From an uncultured Johnsonella sp. (lineage in GTDB: Bacteria > Bacillota > Clostridia > Lachnospirales > Lachnospiraceae): a stretch of DNA of 32,986 bases. The translations under genes were made by a program, and so were the position numbers. The stretch is from contig CAJPUK010000004.1 of assembly GCA_905373785.1 (NCBI GenBank), positions 1 through 32,986 on the forward strand, given 5' to 3'. Under the pieces are notes generated by a model. The model worked only from the letters and a program-made list of their open reading frames with translations, made no database searches and had not been told where the DNA came from. Below are positions 24,222-32,386 of this stretch, piece after piece (position 1 is the first letter of the stretch; each line of letters begins with the position of its first letter).

Positions 24222-26078
24222 TTATACCTCTTTGAATTCAGCATCTACCACATCGTCACTACCGCCGTTTCCTTCTTGCGTAGTGCCGTCCTGCTGTGGT
24301 GCTGCGCCGGCTGCCTGTGCCTGCTCATATACCTTGGAGAATAATTTTTGTGCGGTATCCATAAGCTTTTCTTTAGCCCTCTTTATCTCCTCAACCTGCT
24401 CATCGGTTATAGTCTCTACAGGAGCTTTTTCTACAAGCTCCTTAAGTGCGGCAAGGTCAGCCTCTATTGTCTGCTTGTCTGCCGGATCGATTTTGTCTCC
24501 TACTTCTTCAAGTGACTTCTCAGTCTGGAATACGATTGAGTCGGCTTCATTTCTTGTATCTACAGCTTCTTTACGCTTCTTATCCTGTGCTTCAAATTCT
24601 GCCGCTTCCTTAACAGCCTTCTCAATATCGCTGTCTGACATATTTGAACCTGAGGTAATTGTTATATGCTGAGACTTGCCTGTTCCCAGGTCCTTGGCTG
24701 ATACATTAACTATACCGTTTGCATCTATATCAAAGGTAACTTCTATCTGTGGTACACCTCTTCTTGCAGGAAGTATACCGTCAAGTCTAAACTGTCCTAA
24801 TGTCTTGTTGTCTCTTGCAAACTGTCTCTCACCCTGAACTACATGTATATCTACTGCTTCCTGATTATCTGCCGCAGTTGAGAAGATTTGACTCTTCTTT
24901 GTAGGTATTGTAGTATTTCTTTCTATAAGCTTTGTAGCTACACCGCCCATTGTTTCAATAGAAAGTGAAAGCGGAGTTACATCAAGTAAGAGTATGTCTC
25001 CCGCACCTGCATCACCTGCAAGCTTACCACCCTGTATACAAGCTCCTATAGCTACACACTCATCAGGGTTTAAGGTCTTGCTCGGCTCATGCTGTGTAAG
25101 TTGCTTTACCTTTTCCTGTGCATTGATCATACGAGTTGAACCGCCTACCAAAAGTACCTTACCGAGATCTGAAGCAGTTATACCCGCATCATTTAATGCA
25201 TTTTTTACCGGAGTAACGGTTCTTTCAATTAAGCTTGAAGTAAGTTCATCAAACTTAGCCCTTGTAAGTGTTACATCAAGGTGCTTAGGTCCGTCCTGTG
25301 TCGCAGTGATGAAAGGTAAGTTTATATTGGTTGTAGTAGCTGTTGAAAGCTCCTTCTTAGCCTTCTCAGCCGCTTCCTTAAGTCTTTGCATAGCCATCTT
25401 ATCGTTTGATAAGTTAACGCCCTCTGCATTGTTAAACTCTTTTACAAGCCAGTCTGTAATGCTGTTATCAAAATCATCACCGCCAAGATGTGTATCACCG
25501 TTGGTTGCAAGTACTTCTATAACTCCGTCTCCGATATCTATTATAGATACATCAAATGTACCGCCACCAAGGTCGTATACCATGATCTTTTGCTCTTTTT
25601 CGTTATCAAGTCCGTAAGCAAGCGCTGCTGCCGTAGGCTCGTTTATAATTCTCTTTACATCAAGTCCCGCAATCTTACCTGCATCCTTTGTTGCCTGACG
25701 CTGAGCATCATTAAAATATGCCGGAACTGTGATAACCGCCTCTGAAACCTTTTCTCCGAGATAGCTTTCCGCATCAGCCTTAAGCTTTTGCAGTATCATT
25801 GCTGAAATCTCCTGCGGTGTATATGCCTTACCGTCTATAGTTACCTTATAGTCGGTACCCATATGACGCTTTATAGAAGATATTGTTCTGTCGGAGTTGG
25901 TCACTGCCTGTCTTTTTGCCGGCTCACCTACCAGTCTTTCTCCTGTCTTTGTAAATGCCACTATACTTGGTGTGGTTCTTGATCCTTCTGAGTTCGGTAT
26001 AACTACCGGCTTACCACCCTCCATTACTGCTACGCAACTGTTTGTTGTTCCTAAATCTATTCCTATTATTTTGCCCAT
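24222..26078 (-). CDS. dnaK: Chaperone DnaK (Hsp70)
   Basis: A 618-residue Hsp70. The nucleotide-binding domain begins MGKIIGIDLGTTNSCVAVMEGG and contains the phosphate-binding and connecting motifs VPAYFNDAQRQATKDAG, YDLGGGTFDVSI and LVGGSTRM. The substrate-binding domain follows from DVTPLSLSIETMGG. The C-terminal lid ends in a Gln/Gly-rich tail and DVVDAEFKEV. ATP-driven folding cycle with DnaJ and GrpE, both encoded beside it. The start is supported by GAGGAGG. No defects seen. Confidence 0.98.
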   Translation of the reverse strand: MGKIIGIDLGTTNSCVAVMEGGKPVVIPNSEGSRTTPSIVAFTKTGERLVGEPAKRQAVTNSDRTISSIKRHMGTDYKVTIDGKAYTPQEISAMILQKLKADAESYLGEKVSEAVITVPAYFNDAQRQATKDAGKIAGLDVKRIINEPTAAALAYGLDNEKEQKIMVYDLGGGTFDVSIIDIGDGVIEVLATNGDTHLGGDDFDNSITDWLVKEFNNAEGVNLSNDKMAMQRLKEAAEKAKKELSTATTTNINLPFITATQDGPKHLDVTLTRAKFDELTSSLIERTVTPVKNALNDAGITASDLGKVLLVGGSTRMINAQEKVKQLTQHEPSKTLNPDECVAIGACIQGGKLAGDAGAGDILLLDVTPLSLSIETMGGVATKLIERNTTIPTKKSQIFSTAADNQEAVDIHVVQGERQFARDNKTLGQFRLDGILPARRGVPQIEVTFDIDANGIVNVSAKDLGTGKSQHITITSGSNMSDSDIEKAVKEAAEFEAQDKKRKEAVDTRNEADSIVFQTEKSLEEVGDKIDPADKQTIEADLAALKELVEKAPVETITDEQVEEIKRAKEKLMDTAQKLFSKVYEQAQAAGAAPQQDGTTQEGNGGSDDVVDAEFKEV

Positions 26079-26094
26079 AAATTAAATCCTCCTC

Positions 26095-26697
26095 TTAGTT
26101 GGCAACTTTGACCATACTGTGTCTTATTACCGTGTCTTTGTATTTATAACCTTTTTGGAATTCTTCTATAATAATGTTATTGCCATAGGCTTCATCTTCT
26201 ACATGCATTACCGCATTGTGCAGGTTGAGATCGAATTCCTTATCAAGACAGTCTATAGCTGTCACACCTACATCGGATAAAACCTTAAGCATTTGCTTAT
26301 ATATCATTTCCATACCGTCATAAAAAGCCTTGGCTTCTTTATCTTCGGGTACGGTTTTTAAACCTCTTTCAAAATTATCTATAGTTGGAAGTATAGCCTC
26401 TATGATATGCCTTGCTCCCATATCAAACATTGCGGACTTTTCTTTTTCGGTTCTCTTCCTGAAATTATCAAATTCAGCTATCTGTCTTTTAAGTCTGTCT
26501 TCCAAGTCGGCAATCTCTGCATCCTTACTGTCTTTGGAAGTATCATCCGCAGCATTTGCTTCTTCGGCACTTAAAGCCTCTTCCAAGACTTTCTTTATAT
26601 CCTCCAAATCCTGTTCTTCTTCTTTAACTTCTTCTAAAGTTTCTTCTTCGATCTTATCTTTTATCTCATCATCTTCTAAATTCTTATTATCTACCAC
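26095..26697 (-). CDS. grpE: Nucleotide exchange factor GrpE
   Basis: A 200-residue GrpE. A long acidic N-terminal coiled-coil region (about 1-85, rich in Glu/Asp/Lys) precedes the RQIAEFDNFRKRTEKEK helix, LPTIDNFERGL and the C-terminal beta-domain GYKYKDTVIRHSMVKVAN. It releases ADP from DnaK. The start codon is GTG at 26697, with AAGGAG about 8 nt upstream; no ATG is in frame at this position. 15 nt separate it from hrcA and 16 nt from dnaK, so the four genes are one operon. Confidence 0.96.
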   Translation of the reverse strand: MVDNKNLEDDEIKDKIEEETLEEVKEEEQDLEDIKKVLEEALSAEEANAADDTSKDSKDAEIADLEDRLKRQIAEFDNFRKRTEKEKSAMFDMGARHIIEAILPTIDNFERGLKTVPEDKEAKAFYDGMEMIYKQMLKVLSDVGVTAIDCLDKEFDLNLHNAVMHVEDEAYGNNIIIEEFQKGYKYKDTVIRHSMVKVAN

Positions 26698-26712
26698 ATC
26701 TACACTCCTTTC

Positions 26713-27750
26713 TTAAGTTTTATCCTGCTTAAATTGCTCATCCAACTTAAGCATTAGAGTCCGTATGGTTTTCAAAACTTTCTCGTAGTCCATACGCTTA
26801 GGTCCTAATATACCTATAGTTCCTCTAAGACCCTCGCCCAGCTCATAATTGGCTGTAACTACCGAGCAGTCTTTCATAGTTTGTATGGGAAGCTCCTCCC
26901 CTATGTGTACCTGTATACCGTCTTTATCCGACTCCAAGTCTCTTACTTCGGCAAATATTTCCTTAAGCTTATCCTTTTCTTCGAAAGTATCTATAAGCCG
27001 CTTAGCTTTATCACTTTGCGAAAGTTCCGGATATTTGAAAATATTTGTAGTTCCGCTGGTATATATATTTAATTCTTCATCACTGCTGAAGCTGCTTGAT
27101 ATCTCCTGTAGTATCTTATCAACCACATACCTAAGCTCTAAGGCGTCTTTTTGTAACCTGGTAATTATATTTATATTCATATCCGCTATGCTTAAACCGT
27201 TAAGACTTGTATTGAGCAATAAGCTAAGATCAAGGATCTCTTTATCACTTAAGTTCTTTTCTATATCTATTATCCTGTTGTTAATAATATTGCCCTCAAG
27301 TACTATTACCAAAAGTAACTTACAGTCTTCAATTTTAGATATTTGTATAAATTTTAATTTACCGGTTTGATAACTCGGAGCACTTATAAGTGCCGCATAA
27401 TTGGTATTGGTCGCTATAAGCTTTGCCATTTGCTTTAGAACAAGTTCAAGCCTGTCAACTTTTTGAAGCATTAAATCCTTAAACCCGTCAAGTTCCAATT
27501 GCTTTTCCTTCAGTATATTGTCTACATAAAATCTATAGCCTTTATCAGAAGGTATTCGTCCGGCAGACGTATGCGGTTGAATTATATAGCCCATATCTTC
27601 CAAGTCGCTCATCTCATTTCTTATAGTTGCCGAACTTATCTTAAGATCCGGTAACTTAGATATGGTTCTGGAACCTACCGGTTCTCCGGTCTCCATATAA
27701 TTTTGGATGATAGCTTTCAGTATACTTACTTTTCTATCATCTAATTCCAA
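26713..27750 (-). CDS. hrcA: Heat-inducible transcription repressor HrcA
   Basis: The repressor of class I heat-shock genes, which binds CIRCE. N-terminal winged helix (about 1-90: DDRKVSILKAIIQNYMETGE, PVGSRTISK, SSATIRNEMSDLEDMGYI, HTSAGRIPSDKGYRFYVD). The C-terminal GAF-like domain includes IGEELPIQTMKDCSVVTANY and GTIGILGPKRMDYEKV. About 345 aa from the preferred start. The frame is open to a GTG at 27786, but that GTG lies inside the CIRCE operator. The TTG at 27750 has AGGTG 6 nt before it and yields the usual MELDDRK N-terminus, so it is the likely start. First gene of hrcA-grpE-dnaK-dnaJ. Confidence 0.93.
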   Translation of the reverse strand: MELDDRKVSILKAIIQNYMETGEPVGSRTISKLPDLKISSATIRNEMSDLEDMGYIIQPHTSAGRIPSDKGYRFYVDNILKEKQLELDGFKDLMLQKVDRLELVLKQMAKLIATNTNYAALISAPSYQTGKLKFIQISKIEDCKLLLVIVLEGNIINNRIIDIEKNLSDKEILDLSLLLNTSLNGLSIADMNINIITRLQKDALELRYVVDKILQEISSSFSSDEELNIYTSGTTNIFKYPELSQSDKAKRLIDTFEEKDKLKEIFAEVRDLESDKDGIQVHIGEELPIQTMKDCSVVTANYELGEGLRGTIGILGPKRMDYEKVLKTIRTLMLKLDEQFKQDKT

Positions 27751-27779
27751 CTTCTTCACCTGCCTTTCTTTCTTATTTG

Positions 27780-27806
27780 TTAGCACTCGTCTTGTTTGAG
27801 TGCTAA
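27780..27806 (-). promoter_or_regulatory. CIRCE operator (HrcA binding site)
   Basis: TTAGCACTC (27780-27788), 9-bp spacer, GAGTGCTAA (27798-27806): a perfect match to the CIRCE consensus. It lies just downstream of the -10 box, about 30 bp upstream of the hrcA start, and makes the operon autoregulated by HrcA. Confidence 0.98.
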
Positions 27807-27817
27807 CTCATGTTTAT

Positions 27818-27846
27818 ATAATATTACATTCGAGTTGCTTTGTCAA
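27818..27846 (-). promoter_or_regulatory. Sigma-A promoter of the hrcA-grpE-dnaK-dnaJ operon
   Basis: On the minus strand TTGACA (27841-27846) and TATTAT (27818-27823) are separated by 17 bp, directly upstream of CIRCE. Confidence 0.9.
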
Positions 27847-27996
27847 TCAATTTTTAAAATTTTTTTACTATTATGTATGCATCTCGTTGCAACCCTGTTA
27901 TTCTGCATAATTTAGCATAATGACCTTCCCAAACTGTAATATTTTTTATCTCCCTGCTTTCTTAACATTTATAAAGCAAATACTCTATATAAAAAA

Positions 27997-28036
27997 ACAG
28001 TATTCTGCCTTTCAAAAAAAGAAAGCAAAATACTGT
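27997..28036 (-). terminator. Intrinsic terminator of the rtcB cluster
   Basis: On the minus strand ACAGTATTTTGCTTTC and GAAAGGCAGAATACTGT form a stem of about 15 bp with one mismatch and one bulge, closed by a T7 loop and followed by TTTTTTT. It is about 190 nt after the rtcB stop and about 60 nt after the small ORF. Confidence 0.88.
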
Positions 28037-28096
28037 CAAAAATATTTTATACTATATGAATAGGCATTTATAACCTTACTTCCATGCCTGCGGATT

Positions 28097-28210
28097 TTAT
28101 CCAAGTTTTCTACAAATACGTGTTTTTTCCAAGGTATTCACCATGTAAAATGAGATTTTAAGTTTTTTCCTTAACCTTAAACAGTAATAAGCCGAGGTTA
28201 TTTCCATCAT
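28097..28210 (-). CDS. Small ORF after rtcB, possible frameshifted small protein
   Basis: A 37-codon ORF (36 if the second ATG at 28207 is used) starting 15 nt after the rtcB stop, with GAGGTG placed 7 nt before ATG 28207. The product begins MEITSAYYCLRLRKKLKISF and is basic. It is not recognised. A second open frame overlapping its end (VENLDKIRRHGSKV...) runs on to about 28030 in a different frame. This suggests that a roughly 58-residue protein may have been split by a frameshift near 28115. It is inside the rtcB transcription unit, ahead of the terminator. Could also be non-functional leader or UTR sequence. Confidence 0.4.
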   Translation of the reverse strand: MMEITSAYYCLRLRKKLKISFYMVNTLEKTRICRKLG

Positions 28211-28224
28211 CTTACACCTCATTC

Positions 28225-29436
28225 TTATGAAGCCTTAAAATTATATATAGGCTTTATTACTTCAATTATATCAACAGACTCACCTATAACATCAATTATG
28301 TCATTTATTGACTTATATGCCATCGGTGCTTCATCTATAGTACTTTCATTGACTGAACTTGTATAAATGCCATTCATGCTCTCCTTGTACGTATCCATAG
28401 CCAGGGTTTCTTTGGCTTTTGTTCTTGACATAAGTCTTCCTGCACCATGCGGAGCGGAATAATTCCATTCGGGATTTCCTTTTCCCAGTGCTAAAATACT
28501 GCCATCACGCATATTTATCGGAATCAGTACCTTTTCTCCCTTATGTGCTGCAATAGAGCCTTTTCTAAGAATCATTTCATCCGTATCTATATAGTTATGG
28601 GTTGTATGGAAAGCTTCCAGAGCTTTTATTTTAGCTTTTTTCAAAATTATTTCAGCCATCTTCTCCCTGTTCTTTCTTGCAAAATCCTGACAGATTTTAA
28701 TATCATGAAGATAGTCTTCAAGATATCTTCCGCTTAAGTAGCAAAGATCCTCAGGCATTGACGGATTTTCCTTCTCCTGTACCCATTTTAATTTTTTAAG
28801 AGCTTCCTGTATTTCACTCTTTCTTCCTGCCTCTTTGTAGCTTCTTATAATCTCCTCTCTCGCCTCCAGATAATATCCTATACCCTTATCCAGATCAACA
28901 GCAAGTTTTTGATAGATTTCAGCCACCTGTTTTCCCAGGCTGCGACTTCCCGAGTGGATTACCAGATATTTTGTTTTATCCTCTGCCTCGTCTATTTCTA
29001 TAAAGTGATTCCCTCCGCCCAAAGTTCCAAGGGATCTTTGTATTCTTTTTGTATCCTTAAGTTCCCTATAACAGAGCAGCTTCGTCAAATCATATCTTTC
29101 CTGCCTTCCTTCCCAAACTTCTCTACCCGAAGGAATAGTGTAGACTATATCATCGAAGCTTTCCAAATCTATGTCGATCTTACCTAAATTAACTGTATAC
29201 ATACCGCAACCTATGTCAACGCCTACTACATTGGGAACAACTTTGTCTTTAATCGTCATAGTAGTACCTATGGTACAGCCCTTTCCAAGATGCACATCCG
29301 GCATGATGCGTATCTGTGAGCCTTCACTCATCGGATAATCGCACATTCTTTTGATCTGTTCCAGTGCATCTTCCTCCACTATATTGGCATAGCACAGGGC
29401 AGTAGACACTCTTCCTTTTATCTCGATAGTTTTCAT
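28225..29436 (-). CDS. rtcB: RtcB-family 3'-phosphate RNA ligase
   Basis: A 403-residue RtcB, which joins RNA 2',3'-cyclic-phosphate/3'-phosphate ends to 5'-OH ends using GTP and Mn2+. Visible active-site motifs: VVGVDIGCGMYTV (Asp74, Cys77), GGGNHFIEI (140-148, His144), IHSGSRSLGKQ (His161) and APHGAGRLMSR with His330, the expected guanylated histidine. It is shorter than the archaeal enzyme and belongs to the compact bacterial branch. AAAGGAGG precedes the ATG. A possible own promoter with a palindrome on its -10 lies in the 72-bp gap after the WYL gene. Role inferred: repair of cleaved tRNA or other RNA under stress. No archease gene is adjacent. Confidence 0.93.
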   Translation of the reverse strand: MKTIEIKGRVSTALCYANIVEEDALEQIKRMCDYPMSEGSQIRIMPDVHLGKGCTIGTTMTIKDKVVPNVVGVDIGCGMYTVNLGKIDIDLESFDDIVYTIPSGREVWEGRQERYDLTKLLCYRELKDTKRIQRSLGTLGGGNHFIEIDEAEDKTKYLVIHSGSRSLGKQVAEIYQKLAVDLDKGIGYYLEAREEIIRSYKEAGRKSEIQEALKKLKWVQEKENPSMPEDLCYLSGRYLEDYLHDIKICQDFARKNREKMAEIILKKAKIKALEAFHTTHNYIDTDEMILRKGSIAAHKGEKVLIPINMRDGSILALGKGNPEWNYSAPHGAGRLMSRTKAKETLAMDTYKESMNGIYTSSVNESTIDEAPMAYKSINDIIDVIGESVDIIEVIKPIYNFKAS

Positions 29437-29457
29437 CTTTCCTCCTTTCTGTTTGTA

Positions 29458-29472
29458 GGGCTATTATAGCCC
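29458..29472. promoter_or_regulatory. 15-bp palindrome centred on the rtcB -10 box (candidate operator)
   Basis: On the minus strand GGGCTAT-A-ATAGCCC is a perfect palindrome with 7-bp arms. It contains the TATAAT box of the putative rtcB promoter. A dimeric repressor bound here would block RNA polymerase. The WYL regulators encoded next door are the obvious candidates, which is an inference. Confidence 0.5.
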
Positions 29473-29491
29473 CTAAAAAGAAAAAGTTCAC
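29463..29491 (-). promoter_or_regulatory. Putative rtcB promoter
   Basis: A perfect TATAAT (29463-29468) with a weak -35 GTGAAC (29486-29491) at 17-bp spacing, predicting a leader of about 20 nt. The poor -35 box suggests activator dependence or low basal strength. Confidence 0.5.
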
Positions 29492-29508
29492 GGAAAAAAA
29501 GTTTCGAA

Positions 29509-29955
29509 CTACCACTCAAAGAGCTCAACCTGTCTTTTTAGGCGGCTGCATATTTCTTTTCTTACTTTAGGAGGTGAGATAACATTTATATAAGAACCGA
29601 AGCTCATAAGCTGTATAAGTACATCCGTTTCATCATCTCTGTCATATTCAAGCACAATTTGGTAAGTGTCATCCCCTGTTTTTTCAATTTCTTTTTTGTA
29701 ATGAGAAAACTTCATCATCGCCCTCTCAAGTGCCTTCCTCTCGTCTCTTACATCAAAAACAAGAGTTCTTAAAGGTATTTTGCCTACCTTTATATTCTCA
29801 CCGAAACTTTCCTTACTGAGACTGCATTTAACTATCCTTGCAAAATTTATAGTATAAACTTTCCCGTTTAATACACATAAAAGCCTGAACTTATCCTCCT
29901 TATCGGAATATTCTATTTTTAAAGGAATATATAAGCCCTTCATTGCCCTGCCCAC
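29509..29955 (-). pseudogene. 3' part of a frameshifted WYL-domain regulator gene
   Basis: Encodes the rest of the protein begun by the frame at 29900-30412. From KGLYIPLKIEYSDKEDKFRLL onward it contains the second half of a WYL domain and the C-terminal extension (WCX-like, SYINVISPPKVRKEICSRLK). It has no ribosome-binding site of its own at 29955, and its natural N-terminus is the RKLRIRFVSGQG end of the upstream frame. The frames overlap by 56 nt and change at GAAGGGC near 29939. Restoring two bases (giving Glu-Lys-Gly-Leu-Tyr) or removing one would join them into a protein of about 300 aa. It may be a real mutation, a sequencing error or, less likely, programmed frameshifting. Confidence 0.75.
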
Positions 29956-30412
29956 TTACAAAGCGTATGCGAAGCTTTCTTCTTTCTTTTAAAGCTCTTA
30001 GGGCAGTTTTGAAAATACCTATATATTCCTTTGAGGTATAATTATCCCCATCAGTATACCTGTCGAAAAACACAATATCATTTAACGAAAATAAGCCCTC
30101 TTCTTTTAACTCTTCCTTTTTATCATAAAAAAGGGCAGCCTTCGGATCGGAGAGTATAGTTTTTAACCACTCTCTTTCTATTCCGGTAAGACAAAGCGCC
30201 GGTTCATTTATAATAGGTGTTTTAAATTCTTTTGTAAGAAGCTGCCATTCTTCTTTTTCTATAGCAGGCACTATATTCAAGCTGCTTTCTTCAAAAGCAA
30301 CTTCTTTTATGATTTTATACATAAGCTCTTTGTTAAGCTCTTTTTTTATGGCATATTTAAGCATTTTACTTATTGCCTTGTAATAAGCACTGTAGACCTC
30401 GTTAAAAACCAT
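29900..30412 (-). pseudogene. 5' part of a frameshifted WYL-domain regulator gene
   Basis: About 170 residues beginning MVFNEVYSAYYKAISKMLKY. The first 130 form a helical, possibly DNA-binding or partner region, followed by YIGIFKTALRALKERRKLRIRFVSGQG, the first strands of a WYL domain. The frame then runs into an unrelated tail (GLIYSFKNRIFR) and stops. Preferred start 30412 (GGAG 6 nt upstream), overlapping the end of the preceding WYL gene by 11 nt; an ATG at 30424 is also in frame. It is a shorter paralogue type to its neighbour, so the two regulators were probably made together and may have formed a heteromer. Confidence 0.75.
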
Positions 30413-31625
30413 TTTCTTCTCCATACTGTTTTGACATCTTTACAATATCAAACTTTATTTGATCACTCACCATTCTATTACTGCACTTAAGTCTTTTTAT
30501 TCTTCCGAAAAAAGTTCGTATCCATGGAACAAGCTCATAACTGTCATATAAGTCTACACTGAATCTGTAAGTCTCCTCATCAAGCTTTGTAACTTTTCCG
30601 CAGCGCTTCTCTCTTTCAAGTCTGCTTACTATGTATTCTTCTCCTTTGCCTACATATATATCCATTTCAAAATGTTCAAGCCTGCATTCACTATAGCTTA
30701 CTCCCCAGATATGTCTTGAAATATCCTCAAATCTCATTTTTACAATGGAAAAATCATTTGCCTTTAAGCCTTGGCTTACACTTTTTATATAATCTGTTCG
30801 TATTGAATAAAATCTATTATCTTCCATGCCTTTGCACATAAGATAATTCCTTCCTCCCTGCTTACTCACGTACAGTTTAAGCGGTATGTATTCCCTTTGT
30901 TTGGAAGAGGCAAAAGTTTGAATTTTTACCTTATTTTCATTTTTTATAGCTCTTAGGATTTCAAAAACCACTTCGGTATCATAAGCATTCATTATATAGC
31001 GGTTTTTAAAACTTATGTATTCGTCAGCATTTTCAAATTTATCTTCTATATAACTTCCTATTACTCCCAGAATATTTTCCTCGGTAAAAAATCTTATTAC
31101 ATCTTTATAATCTTTTGCTTCAATATCGTCATTTACAAGGCTGTATTCAAGCTTTTTAGCTGATTTTTTAGATTTTATCAGACCTACAGCCTCGTATTCT
31201 TTAAGCTTTTTTCTTAATGTAGACTCGTCAAAAAGTAAGGGCTTACTAAAGTATGACAAATAATCCGAATCTATCTTATTAAGTATATCTGTAAGGCTAT
31301 AGCTTCCTCCACTCTTTAGAATATCCATAACTATAAAATAAAGACTTATGTCCTTTGATGTAAAAGACTTTACCTTAAATGCTTTGTAAAGAGGATTTCG
31401 ACTGACACTTTTGCCATCAAGCGATATGAATATTTTTTTTCCGCTTTCCGTTTGTTTAAAAGATAGTAAGTCGCCTAAATAGCTTTGTATTCTTCGCTTT
31501 TCATTATCATAGCTTCTTAGACTTTTTTTTGCATAGCTTTCCCTTGTTCTGAAGCCATATACAAAAAAATCCCTCATATACATTCTTATATTGTCAAAAT
31601 TTTTAATTAATTCCTTATAAGGCAT
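30402..31625 (-). CDS. WYL-domain transcriptional regulator
   Basis: A 407-residue protein with an N-terminal region resembling winged-helix DNA-binding domains (about 60-170, including SYSLTDILNKIDSDYLSYFS and ESTLRKKLKEYEAVGLIKS). A WYL domain follows (about 215-285: ILRAIKNENKVKIQTF, EYIPLKLYVSKQGGRNYLMC, SIRTDYIKSV), then a WCX-like C-terminal extension. WYL domains bind nucleic acids or nucleotide-type ligands and commonly control stress, phage-defence and DNA/RNA-repair genes. The ATG is one base after the nnrE stop. The gene overlaps the next WYL gene. Probably regulates this cluster; its targets are not shown by the sequence alone. Confidence 0.85.
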   Translation of the reverse strand: MPYKELIKNFDNIRMYMRDFFVYGFRTRESYAKKSLRSYDNEKRRIQSYLGDLLSFKQTESGKKIFISLDGKSVSRNPLYKAFKVKSFTSKDISLYFIVMDILKSGGSYSLTDILNKIDSDYLSYFSKPLLFDESTLRKKLKEYEAVGLIKSKKSAKKLEYSLVNDDIEAKDYKDVIRFFTEENILGVIGSYIEDKFENADEYISFKNRYIMNAYDTEVVFEILRAIKNENKVKIQTFASSKQREYIPLKLYVSKQGGRNYLMCKGMEDNRFYSIRTDYIKSVSQGLKANDFSIVKMRFEDISRHIWGVSYSECRLEHFEMDIYVGKGEEYIVSRLEREKRCGKVTKLDEETYRFSVDLYDSYELVPWIRTFFGRIKRLKCSNRMVSDQIKFDIVKMSKQYGEENGF

Positions 31626-31626
31626 C

Positions 31627-32250
31627 TTAGCTCTTTCCCGGTAAAATTATTCCTATGTCCACATTTATAAGCTTTCCTATATTCTTGGCTGCATTTTCAC
31701 TTAAAAGTCCGTGTTTTAAATAACCTATGGAAATTGTCAAATCGGATTTAATGCAAATATCCGCCTCTCCGCTGTCTCCGTTCATTCCGCTGTTTATGTC
31801 CACGCTGACTTTATAGGCTTTTGAGGAATTAATCCTTTCCATAATTAATCTTATCTCATCTTTTACTTTTCCCCTAAAACCCGTTCCGTATATACAATCA
31901 ACTATACAGCCAAAGCTCGTATAATCGCTTTTTTCACTGATAAACTCATACTCCACAGACTTTTCTTTACATATATCAAAATAATATCTTCCGTCTTCAG
32001 AAAATTTATCTTCTATAAGAAAGAGTTTGCAGTTTATACCGTGTTCTTTTAAAAGACCTGCCAGCACATAGCCGTCTCCGGCGTTATTGCCGCTTCCGCA
32101 CACTATTGCCACATTCCTTATATCTTTATATAACACATCAAATACCGCCTTACCTGCCCTATACATAAGTTCCTTGCTGTCTGTATAGTTTTCTATTGTA
32201 TATCTGTCAGCCTCTCGCATCTCCTGCACCGACAATACCTTCTCCTGCAT
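31627..32250 (-). CDS. nnrE: NAD(P)H-hydrate epimerase (YjeF N-terminal domain)
   Basis: A 207-residue single-domain YjeF_N protein. It interconverts R- and S-NAD(P)HX, damaged cofactors formed by heat or GAPDH, so that a dehydratase can restore them. Motifs: LSVQEMREADRYTIENY at the N-terminus, VCGSGNNAGDGYVLA (50-64), IVDCIYGTGFRGKV and VDINSGMNGDSGE with the catalytic-site Asp. The fused dehydratase domain (NnrD) of many bacterial homologues is absent and no separate nnrD lies in the window. AAAGGAG precedes the ATG. It is followed by the WYL gene after one base, so they are one operon, an unusual partnership. Confidence 0.88.
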   Translation of the reverse strand: MQEKVLSVQEMREADRYTIENYTDSKELMYRAGKAVFDVLYKDIRNVAIVCGSGNNAGDGYVLAGLLKEHGINCKLFLIEDKFSEDGRYYFDICKEKSVEYEFISEKSDYTSFGCIVDCIYGTGFRGKVKDEIRLIMERINSSKAYKVSVDINSGMNGDSGEADICIKSDLTISIGYLKHGLLSENAAKNIGKLINVDIGIILPGKS

Positions 32251-32386
32251 TTTCTCTCTCCTTTTAGCTTTATAGTCCCTGATACCGCATCAGTTTTTTA
32301 AGCAATTTTTATAAGTTTTTTTACATTTTTATTCAAATTAAAAACCGTTGAAAAATTACAACTGATTCTCATTTAATATTTTAAGC

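Noticed and set aside
24994..25617. Plus-strand open frame (207 codons) opposite dnaK
   Set aside because: Antisense shadow of a highly conserved gene. The Ser-rich composition is typical of reverse frames.
32345..32375. Fur-box-like ATGAGAATCA upstream of nnrE
   Set aside because: Only one half-site is present and there is no symmetric partner or iron-related gene nearby.
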